A stretch of DNA of 5,247 bases, from positions 1 through 5,247 of the forward strand of contig WRHG01000142.1 in NCBI GenBank assembly GCA_009783365.1, given 5' to 3'. Positions 1-5,247 of the stretch are shown here, one piece after another. Origin of the DNA: Clostridia bacterium. GTDB lineage: Bacteria > Bacillota_A > Clostridia > Christensenellales > Aristaeellaceae. A program made the translations under genes and the position numbers. The notes beneath the pieces were generated by a model. It saw only the letters and a list, made by a program, of their open reading frames with translations. It was not told where the DNA came from and made no database searches. Every line of letters begins with the position of its first letter. The first letter of the stretch is position 1.

Positions 1-1
1 C

Positions 2-253
2 GCAGCTTCTATGGCGATGAGCTTTATGGCGGGCTTAATGGATATCGGGGGGAGTTATGCCATTGCGCAAAACGCGCCGATCGTGGCGTTATTGAACCCG
101 GCAAGCTTGATTACAGACAGCTTTTACAGCCTGTACTTCGGGGGGGACATGACTCGCTATACGCGGGATTTGCTGCTGCTGGCAACGCTGGCTATAATAT
201 TCAGCCTGATTGCTTATGGGCGGTTAAGGAGGCAAAAGTATGCAAGTGTTTAA
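2..253 (+). CDS. ABC-2 type transporter permease, C-terminal fragment (5' end outside window)
   Basis: The frame is open to the left edge, so the gene starts upstream and only about the last 83 residues are visible. The fragment holds a stretch with the motif NPASLITDSFYSLYFGGD, then a hydrophobic segment (LLLLATLAIIFSLIAYG) and a short basic tail (RLRRQK). An Asn-Pro motif followed by a short re-entrant or loop region, a last transmembrane helix and a positively charged cytoplasmic end is the usual C-terminus of ABC-2 membrane subunits. These proteins form the membrane channel of ATP-driven exporters (drugs, lipids, peptides, polysaccharides). The gene ends inside the start of the next permease gene (14-base overlap), which argues for a two-permease, probably heterodimeric exporter. 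The ATP-binding subunit is not in the window; it would be expected upstream. The substrate cannot be read from the sequence. The ATG codons at 11 and 17 are internal, not the start. Confidence 0.8.
   Translation, partial: AASMAMSFMAGLMDIGGSYAIAQNAPIVALLNPASLITDSFYSLYFGGDMTRYTRDLLLLATLAIIFSLIAYGRLRRQKYASV
226..232 (+). promoter_or_regulatory. Ribosome binding site of the second permease
   Basis: A perfect AAGGAGG lies 7 bases before the ATG at 240, inside the last codons of the upstream permease gene. Together with the 14-base gene overlap it fixes the start of the second permease and suggests the two subunits are translated in a coupled way from one mRNA. Confidence 0.85.
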
Positions 254-1400
254 AGCCTATTTGAAGATACTGTGGCGGATAAAGGCGCAATTGCTGATCT
301 ATGTAGGCGTTTTTTTAGCGCTTGCATTCGCTTTTAGCGCTGGTGGAGGAAGCGAGCGCGCCACGGCTTTTGTGGGGACGAAGACGGCTACGGCATGGCT
401 GGAAGAAGGGGCGACCACTGTGTTAAGCGCGGGGCTAAAGGACGCGTTGGAGCCTTATGCAGATTTTCGCGATGTGCCGCAAGATCCTGAGGGACAGCGG
501 GACGCGCTGTTTTACCGAAGGGTGGAGGTTATATTGCGCGTACCCAACGGATTTGAAGAGGATTTTATGCGAGGCGAGGACGTGAAACTTGGCCGTACCA
601 CCGTGCCGGACAGCATTGGGGGCTATGCCATTGACGCTAGGGTGGATAAGTACCTAAACACCGCCCGCATATACCGGGATCATATGCCCGAGCTCGACGC
701 TTCGGAAGTGGCGGCGCGCACTTTAGAGGATCTGCAGATTGAAGCGGATGTTTCATTCTTTGAGGGCCATGTAGTAGATATACGCGTTGCGTATTGTAAT
801 AGTTTTTTCAACTACATGAGCTATACCATGCTGATCGTAATGATCCTTGGGGTTTCCACCGCAATGATCGCGTTTGACACGAAAGAAATACGGCTGCGCA
901 ACGCGGCCTCTCCTCTGGCACCAACTGCGGTCAGCCGGCAGTTGTACGGCGGAAGCCTTGTATTGGCTATGATCGTCGGTGCGGCCATGCTCCTGCTTGC
1001 CATAGGTATATACGGCGACATCGTGACAGGACCGCAAGGCGGATTGCTTGGGCTGAATGTGACGGTTTTCAGCTTGGTCGCTCTCAGCCTCAGTTTTCTG
1101 ACATCGAATTTCATCAGGAACAGAAACGTAGCCAATGGAGTGGCCAACGTGATCAGTTTGGGCACCAGTTTTATCAGCGGCGCTTTTGTGCCCCAGGCGA
1201 TGCTGGGCCCCTCGGTCCTCTTTGCAGCCAGCTTTACACCTTCCTACTGGTTCATCAAGGCGAACAACGATATCTTCTCTTTGACCCGTTTTGACTGGTC
1301 CGGCGCTTCCAGGGTTTTTGCCAGCATTGGCATCGAGGTCACATTCGCAGTGGCATTTTTTGTTGTGTCGCAGGTATATGTAAAGTATAAAATGGGATAG
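240..1400 (+). CDS. ABC-2 type transporter permease (complete)
   Basis: This 386-residue integral membrane protein has the layout of the ABC2_membrane_3 type: one N-terminal transmembrane helix (about residues 18-34), a large extracytoplasmic domain (about 37-187), then a C-terminal group of helices at about 188-212, 236-258, 268-290, 300-320 and 362-380. The segment FISGAFVP (311-318), followed by an amphipathic stretch with PSYW (334-337), matches the region before the last helix in this family, and the protein ends with a basic tail (KYKMG). It would form half of an ATP-driven exporter with the preceding permease. The gene starts within the preceding coding region behind a perfect Shine-Dalgarno sequence. 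The family includes drug, antimicrobial peptide and sodium exporters as well as YhgE-like proteins with large external domains; nothing here distinguishes among them, so the substrate is unknown. The transmembrane positions are estimates by eye. Confidence 0.85.
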   Translation: MQVFKAYLKILWRIKAQLLIYVGVFLALAFAFSAGGGSERATAFVGTKTATAWLEEGATTVLSAGLKDALEPYADFRDVPQDPEGQRDALFYRRVEVILRVPNGFEEDFMRGEDVKLGRTTVPDSIGGYAIDARVDKYLNTARIYRDHMPELDASEVAARTLEDLQIEADVSFFEGHVVDIRVAYCNSFFNYMSYTMLIVMILGVSTAMIAFDTKEIRLRNAASPLAPTAVSRQLYGGSLVLAMIVGAAMLLLAIGIYGDIVTGPQGGLLGLNVTVFSLVALSLSFLTSNFIRNRNVANGVANVISLGTSFISGAFVPQAMLGPSVLFAASFTPSYWFIKANNDIFSLTRFDWSGASRVFASIGIEVTFAVAFFVVSQVYVKYKMG

Positions 1401-1429
1401 CGGGAAGCGGCGGAGACGTAAGATGAGTG

Positions 1430-1460
1430 TTGACGTGAAATTCTTCGCGGAGCGTGAAAT
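1430..1460 (+). promoter_or_regulatory. Weak candidate promoter for the Gfo/Idh/MocA gene
   Basis: The 130-base gap between the permease stop and the dehydrogenase start contains TTGACG (1430-1435), a good -35 match, and TGAAAT (1455-1460), a four-of-six -10 match, with a long 19-base spacer. The region around it is locally AT-richer (1455-1475). A promoter here would make the dehydrogenase independent of the permease operon, but the spacing is poor and such matches arise by chance. No operator-like inverted repeat was seen in the gap. Confidence 0.22.
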
Positions 1461-1515
1461 ATTGGGTTTAAAAACCACGGAAGGATTTAGATTGACTGGT
1501 CGCGAATCGCTGAAG

Positions 1516-1524
1516 AAAGGGGGA
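1516..1524 (+). promoter_or_regulatory. Ribosome binding site that decides the start at 1531
   Basis: AAAGGGGGA ends 6 bases before the ATG at 1531. It is the strongest Shine-Dalgarno sequence near this gene and supports 1531 over the in-frame upstream ATG at 1423. That upstream ATG has a GGAG at 1412-1415, but it would add 36 residues that do not belong to the enzyme fold. Confidence 0.75.
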
Positions 1525-1530
1525 TGCGGC

Positions 1531-2577
1531 ATGAAAGTGAAATGGGGCGTGATTGGCGCGGCGGGCATTGCGGATAGGCGTACCATACCGGGGATGCTGT
1601 TGGCCCGGAATGCGGAGCTTACGGCTGTGATGGAAATCAACAGGGAATTGGCGGAGATCATTAGGCTTAAGTATGGCGCTCAATACGCATTTGCAAATGA
1701 AGCAGATCTCTTGGCAAACAGTGAGGTACAGGCTGTTTATATCGCCTCTCCGGTGGCGTATCATTTTGAGCAGATCATCCTGGCGGCGGATGCAGGTAAA
1801 GACGTATTGGTGGAAAAGCCGATAGCGCTGACTGCGGCGCAGGCTCAGGAAGCAGTGGATTATTGCGCGAAAAAAGGAGTGCGGTTGGCGGCGGGTTTTA
1901 TGATGCGGTATGCGGCGTACCATCAGGAAATGAAACATTTGATAGCGCAGGGAAAGCTGGGCAGCATTGTTACCGCTTCCGGCCAATTCAGTTGCTGGTA
2001 CCCGGATATGGATGGCGCTTGGCGGCAGAATAAAAAACAGTCGGGCGGCGGCGCGCTCATGGATATGGGGGTGCACCTGATTGACCTTTTACAGTATATC
2101 ATGGGCAGCCAGATCATACAGGTGGCGGCTATGAACGAGACCAAAACCTTCCGCTATGAGGTAGACGACTCCTCCGCCCTGCTGGTACGGTTCGCCAACG
2201 GCGCGTTTGGTAACATCAATTCCAATTTTAATATTCCTGACGAGGCAGCCAAATGGCGTATTGAATTTTATGGGACGCAGGGCAGGATCATCGGGGACGA
2301 GACCATCGGCCAGGTGGAAGCGGGTAATATCGACGCGTTGTTCGTAACGGAGCGGCAAGGTTATGATGCCGCACAGAACAGGAAGTTTATCGAAAAAGCG
2401 GATATATCCGTGGAGTTGGGCAACATGTATACCAAAGAAATCGAATCCTTCAGCCGTTCCATACAGGAGGGTACGCCATTGGAATGCCCTGCCGCGGATG
2501 CGGTATTTACGCAGAAAATCATAGAAGCCGCTTACCGCTCCACAGAGGAGAAGCGGTTTGTTGATATTGATGCATAG
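1531..2577 (+). CDS. Gfo/Idh/MocA family NAD(P)-dependent oxidoreductase
   Basis: This 348-residue cytoplasmic enzyme belongs to the family that oxidises or reduces sugars, inositols and related polyols with NAD(P). The N-terminal Rossmann fold begins at once (WGVIGAAGIADR, residues 5-16), where the second glycine of the usual GxGxxG/A is alanine, a variation known in the family. SP at 73-74 and EKP at 95-97 follow; Lys96 is the expected catalytic/binding lysine. The second domain carries SGGGALMDMGVHLIDL (171-186), with Asp178 and His182 at the positions of the family's catalytic pair, and an open beta-sheet region with RIEFYGTQGRI (243-253), typical of the C-terminal domain. The length is normal. 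I chose ATG 1531 because the Rossmann strand starts within five residues of it and it has a strong ribosome binding site; an in-frame ATG at 1423 would add an unrelated 36-residue leader. The gene lies 130 bases after the permease and converges with the SDR/flavoprotein operon. The exact substrate cannot be assigned from the sequence. Confidence 0.92.
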   Translation: MKVKWGVIGAAGIADRRTIPGMLLARNAELTAVMEINRELAEIIRLKYGAQYAFANEADLLANSEVQAVYIASPVAYHFEQIILAADAGKDVLVEKPIALTAAQAQEAVDYCAKKGVRLAAGFMMRYAAYHQEMKHLIAQGKLGSIVTASGQFSCWYPDMDGAWRQNKKQSGGGALMDMGVHLIDLLQYIMGSQIIQVAAMNETKTFRYEVDDSSALLVRFANGAFGNINSNFNIPDEAAKWRIEFYGTQGRIIGDETIGQVEAGNIDALFVTERQGYDAAQNRKFIEKADISVELGNMYTKEIESFSRSIQEGTPLECPAADAVFTQKIIEAAYRSTEEKRFVDIDA

Positions 2578-2614
2578 TATCCGCGAAGCGCAATCATTTT
2601 CTCCTTTGATACGA

Positions 2615-2652
2615 TCCGTGGAGATGTGGCAGGTTATACGGACCATTTTTTT
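2615..2652 (+). terminator. Weak candidate terminator between convergent genes
   Basis: In the 96-base gap between the two convergent genes, TCCGT (2615-2619) can pair with ACGGA (2638-2642), extendable by one G-U pair. After three bases (CCA) a run of seven T follows (2646-2652). The orientation suits the plus-strand dehydrogenase gene. The stem is short, the loop is about 16-18 bases and the T-run is not directly attached, so this is only a possible Rho-independent terminator. No matching structure with a U-tract was found for the minus-strand operon. Confidence 0.28.
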
Positions 2653-2673
2653 CGGACAGGCTCCGGCGAGGTT

Positions 2674-4632
2674 TTAGTAAACGTTCTCGCTTTCCCGAAA
2701 GTCCCGCCAAACATTTTCAAAGAAATCGTTATCTTCAGGGATGGGTCGTACTTTACGCCAATGAATGGCCATACCGTCTTTTGTCCGTTGGATTTCCTGT
2801 ACCTGGTCGGCTCTGCCGCCATCATCCGTGCGAAAGGTAAACTGATCGGGGAGGTTTGCGTAGGGTTTTATACCCGAAGGGTCGGTATATAGTGCGCTGC
2901 CTCGGCTTTTTCCGCCATGCCGCAGATAATCCGCCATCGCGGTAAGATAGGTCTCCTGGCATATCAGCATATCCCGTAAGCGAAACGCCGAGCTTAAGCC
3001 GGCAGGCGTATCGGCGCGCACATCATGAGGGAATGCCGCCAACTCATCCCGTACCTGTACAAGCGTATCCCGGATCCCTTCCGCATTGCGGATCGGACCG
3101 CCGATCCGGCTCATGCGGCGGGTTGCCTTTTCCCAGAGAACCTTTACATCGCCGTGACCTCCGGAAAGCCTGCCGGCTAGTCGGAGCACCTCATCCACCT
3201 GCGGTGATATGGCTTTTGTGAAGATATCCAGCGTCATTGCGCCTTCCGTGCGTCTGGCGGCGATATACTGCGCGGCGCGCATCGCGCCAACCTGCCCCGC
3301 GTTAAGCGCGCTGCCGCCTGGGCGATATACGCCGTGGCTCGCGCTCACTTCACCTACCGCGAAGAAACCGTCTATGTTGGAGTGCCACCAGCAATCGATA
3401 CCTAAACCACCATTGTTGTGCTGTGCGCAAAGCGCGATTTCCAGCGGTTCTTTGCGCAGATCGACTCCCTTGTCTCTGTAAAAATCCAAAGCAGGGCGAT
3501 TCATGTGTTCCAGCCGCTTGGCTGGCGTGCCGAAGCAAGCCTCCGCGCTTTGCAAATACCCTCGGGCCTCCGGGGAAAGGCTGAGGTAGTCGATCTCTTC
3601 GCCATGCAAGTTGTCTCGGTAATCCAAGTAAACCTTGCGGCCCATACTGCTTTGAATATAAACCATAATATCGATGATGGACGATCCGCCTCTCACTTTA
3701 CGGACGTCAAAGGGCCATTGATAACCTTTCATGAATACCTGCGTCAGCAACACGCCTTTGTCATGGAAGAAGTCAAGCAAAAATTCCCGTTCGTCCCCTC
3801 CTGCTGCGTCGGTGGAAATAAAGCGTGGCAACACCTGCATGTATGTTCCGGACACATTCCAACGGGGGCGCACGGAAGCCAGGCCATACTGCCATTCAGT
3901 CAGGTTTTTTCCCGCCACGCCAGCTTCAAACGCTAATCCTGTGGCTCCGAAGTGCCCGTTTGGGTATGCGCTGTCGGCGTACATACTCGCCGGGCCGCCG
4001 GTGGCGTAAATGATGTTTGCACAGTTAAACAGCGCAAAGGCGCGATGTGGATCCCGCTCCTCGCTAAGGTCTAAACAAAGCAGGCCATATATCCGTTTGT
4101 CATCGCCAAGCACCTTCACGACCTGCATTTTATCAAAGATGCGTATTCCTTTCGACTGTACAGCCGCCTGCAAACATTCCGTCATCTTTTTGGAGGTATA
4201 CGGGCCCACGCTGGTAGCGCGGCGGCGGGGGTCGTGATCCGTTTTATAGCCGATGTACTCCCCATAGCGATTCTTGGGAAAAGGAACGCCCAACTCCGCC
4301 AGCCGCAGGAACGACGGCGCCGAAAGAGCGGCTTCGCATAGTGCGAGATCGCCGTCCATGCATTGGCCCGCAAACAAGGTATCCGCCATCTCGCGCACGC
4401 TGTCCGGGTCACCGCCGGACAACGTCAGCTTGTAATAGGTTTGCTTATCGCTGCCTGTATTGCGCGAGGTTCCCGCCATTATATGCTCCGTTACCATCGC
4501 GATATCCTTCTGCCCATAGCTGTGCAGCCGATCAGCGGCGTTATAGCCTGCAGCGCCTGTGCCCACCACCACCGTATGGAGCGAGTAGACCGGAAGTTGA
4601 TACGCGCCAAGCATAACAACACTTTTTCTCAT
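2674..4632 (-). CDS. FAD-dependent oxidoreductase, fumarate reductase/succinate dehydrogenase flavoprotein superfamily
   Basis: This 652-residue protein starts with a dinucleotide-binding motif, VVVGTGAAGYNAA (21-33), that binds the ADP part of FAD. TEHIMAGTSRNTGSDKQ (48-64) aligns with the region following the second beta-strand. There is no His in the position used for covalent FAD attachment in SdhA/FrdA, so FAD is probably non-covalent. IIYATGG (207-213) is the family's second FAD contact. QHNNGGLGID (404-413) and GFFAVGEVSASHGVYRPGGSALNAG (422-446, seen in pieces) form the conserved capping/FAD-binding end, and SRGS (577-580) lies in the C-terminal helical domain. The usual substrate motif QYHPT is here QYGLA (248-252). 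No signal peptide or membrane helix was seen, and no iron-sulfur or cytochrome subunit gene follows, so it is likely a soluble cytoplasmic enzyme. It is the second gene of an operon with the SDR (15-base gap). L-aspartate oxidase is a relative, but length and motifs differ. Family assignment is firm; the reaction is unknown. Confidence 0.87.
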   Translation of the reverse strand: MRKSVVMLGAYQLPVYSLHTVVVGTGAAGYNAADRLHSYGQKDIAMVTEHIMAGTSRNTGSDKQTYYKLTLSGGDPDSVREMADTLFAGQCMDGDLALCEAALSAPSFLRLAELGVPFPKNRYGEYIGYKTDHDPRRRATSVGPYTSKKMTECLQAAVQSKGIRIFDKMQVVKVLGDDKRIYGLLCLDLSEERDPHRAFALFNCANIIYATGGPASMYADSAYPNGHFGATGLAFEAGVAGKNLTEWQYGLASVRPRWNVSGTYMQVLPRFISTDAAGGDEREFLLDFFHDKGVLLTQVFMKGYQWPFDVRKVRGGSSIIDIMVYIQSSMGRKVYLDYRDNLHGEEIDYLSLSPEARGYLQSAEACFGTPAKRLEHMNRPALDFYRDKGVDLRKEPLEIALCAQHNNGGLGIDCWWHSNIDGFFAVGEVSASHGVYRPGGSALNAGQVGAMRAAQYIAARRTEGAMTLDIFTKAISPQVDEVLRLAGRLSGGHGDVKVLWEKATRRMSRIGGPIRNAEGIRDTLVQVRDELAAFPHDVRADTPAGLSSAFRLRDMLICQETYLTAMADYLRHGGKSRGSALYTDPSGIKPYANLPDQFTFRTDDGGRADQVQEIQRTKDGMAIHWRKVRPIPEDNDFFENVWRDFRESENVY

Positions 4633-4640
4633 CCGTATCG

Positions 4641-4649
4641 TCCCCCTTT
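4641..4649 (-). promoter_or_regulatory. Ribosome binding site of the flavoprotein gene
   Basis: Read on the minus strand, AAAGGGGGA ends 8 bases before the ATG at 4632 and overlaps the TAA stop codon (4650-4648) of the upstream SDR gene. It supports the chosen start and suggests coupled translation within a two-gene operon. The nonamer is identical to the one before the plus-strand dehydrogenase. Confidence 0.8.
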
Positions 4650-5247
4650 ACAGCCGTTTGATATGAAATCCGCCGTCCACGTCGACATACGTTCCGGTGG
4701 TATAGAGGAACCGGTCACTGACGAGGGCGGATACCGCGCCCGCCACATCCTCGGGAGTACCCCAGCGAGCGATGGGAAATGTTCCCGCCGCGATCAGCGC
4801 ATCGTATTTTTCCTTAACGCCGTTGGTCATCTCTGTCGCGATCACCCCCGGTCGAACTTCATTTACCAGGATGCCATCCGGCGCCAGACGGTCCGCGAAC
4901 AATGTGGTCAGCATGGATACGCCTGCCTTGGATACGCAATACTCCCCACGGCTGATAGAAGAAACCTCCGCCGAGCAGGAGCTTACGTTGATGATGACGC
5001 CGCGCTTCCTGCCGGAGACTTCCTGCTTCAGCATCTGCCGGGCTACCGCCTGCGTAAGAAACATGGTTGCTTTAGCATTTACGCCCAGTACATTGTCCCA
5101 GCTTTCCTCGGTCATCTCAAGCAAATCGTTACGCGCCTTCGGGCCGATACCGGCATTGTTGATCAGCACATGAACGCCGCCAAAGGACCGCACCGTTTCC
5201 GTGACCAAGCGCATGCGGTCGGCCGCTTGCGCGATGTTTCCTTGTAT
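4648..5247 (-). CDS. Short-chain dehydrogenase/reductase, FabG-like (5' end outside window)
   Basis: The frame remains open to the right edge (11 codons beyond the ATG at 5214), so that ATG is internal and about 199 residues are visible. The missing part, roughly 50-60 residues for a classical SDR, would carry the TGxxxGxG cofactor motif. Visible family marks, numbered from the first visible codon, are NNAG (30-33), the structural Asn in GVNAKAT (Asn57), catalytic Ser90 in NVSS, and Tyr103/Lys107 in the YxxxK motif YCVSK. RPGVIATEM follows the active site, and the protein ends with GTYVDVDGGFHIKRL, where the DGG near the C-terminus is typical of classical SDRs such as 3-oxoacyl-ACP reductases. 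The catalytic tetrad is therefore intact. Proteins of this type reduce ketones or oxidise secondary alcohols with NAD(P) in the cytoplasm. Its place just before a flavoprotein in one operon favours a catabolic dehydrogenase over fatty-acid synthesis, though annotation pipelines may name it 3-ketoacyl-ACP reductase. Confidence 0.92.
   Translation of the reverse strand: MQGNIAQAADRMRLVTETVRSFGGVHVLINNAGIGPKARNDLLEMTEESWDNVLGVNAKATMFLTQAVARQMLKQEVSGRKRGVIINVSSCSAEVSSISRGEYCVSKAGVSMLTTLFADRLAPDGILVNEVRPGVIATEMTNGVKEKYDALIAAGTFPIARWGTPEDVAGAVSALVSDRFLYTTGTYVDVDGGFHIKRL

Noticed and set aside
753..1661. A 302-codon open frame on the minus strand, antisense to the second permease and the start of the dehydrogenase
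   Set aside because: It overlaps two well-supported plus-strand genes, shows no recognisable motif and has an unnatural composition rich in His, Arg, Cys and Gln. It is a shadow of the codon usage on the other strand.
1468..2076. A 202-codon minus-strand open frame across the Gfo/Idh/MocA gene
   Set aside because: It is fully antisense to an enzyme gene with clear catalytic motifs, and its composition (many His, Arg, Phe) looks like non-coding translation.
2534..2557. A possible hairpin (ACCGCT pairing with AGCGGT) near the end of the dehydrogenase gene
   Set aside because: It lies within the coding region before the stop codon, has a 12-base loop and is not followed by a real T-run, so it is unlikely to be a terminator.
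2089..2646. A 185-codon minus-strand open frame covering the end of the dehydrogenase gene and the convergent gap
   Set aside because: Its frame is an antisense reading of the Gfo/Idh/MocA C-terminal domain and it has no family motif. It could be mistaken for a third gene of the minus-strand operon, but the sequence gives no support.
2646..2665. A run of T next to a small hairpin (CGGA pairing with TCCG)
   Set aside because: The T-run precedes the hairpin on the plus strand and reads as an A-run after it on the minus strand, so the order is wrong for a terminator on either strand; the stem is only four base pairs.
3418..3936. A 172-codon plus-strand open frame inside the flavoprotein gene
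   Set aside because: It is antisense to the conserved core of the flavoprotein and carries no recognisable domain.
4772..5173. A 133-codon plus-strand open frame inside the SDR gene
   Set aside because: It is antisense to the SDR active-site region, whose minus-strand frame has an intact Ser-Tyr-Lys set.

Overview
The window looks like chromosomal DNA from a Gram-positive anaerobe, most likely a member of the Bacillota/Clostridia. The grounds are strong purine-rich Shine-Dalgarno sequences (AAGGAGG, AAAGGGGGA), tightly packed genes, moderate GC content (roughly half, judged by eye) and the type of proteins encoded. This is an inference from style; no marker gene in the window fixes the taxonomy.

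Layout. Positions 2-1400 (+ strand) hold the end of one ABC-2 type membrane permease and a complete second one. The two overlap by 14 bases and are probably partner subunits of one exporter, whose ATPase would lie upstream of the window. After a 130-base gap, a Gfo/Idh/MocA-family NAD(P)-dependent dehydrogenase runs from 1531 to 2577 (+). A 96-base gap then separates it from a convergent two-gene operon on the minus strand. Read in transcription order, that operon is a short-chain dehydrogenase/reductase (5247 down to 4648, 5' end cut by the window edge) followed 15 bases later by a 652-residue FAD-dependent oxidoreductase of the fumarate reductase/succinate dehydrogenase flavoprotein superfamily (4632 down to 2674).

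How the genes may work together. The SDR and the flavoprotein are almost certainly co-transcribed, and both are soluble redox enzymes. With the Gfo/Idh/MocA dehydrogenase facing them, the right-hand 3.7 kb looks like a small catabolic redox locus, plausibly acting on a sugar, sugar acid, cyclitol or other hydroxy/keto compound. No transporter, kinase or regulator inside the window identifies the substrate. The ABC-2 permeases are probably a separate transcription unit with an unrelated export role.

No RNA gene, mobile element, CRISPR array or strong repeat was seen. No clearly new biological system is visible. The best lead is the flavoprotein, which keeps the FAD-binding frame of the fumarate reductase family but appears to lack two of its usual substrate-binding/catalytic residues, so its substrate is probably not fumarate or succinate.
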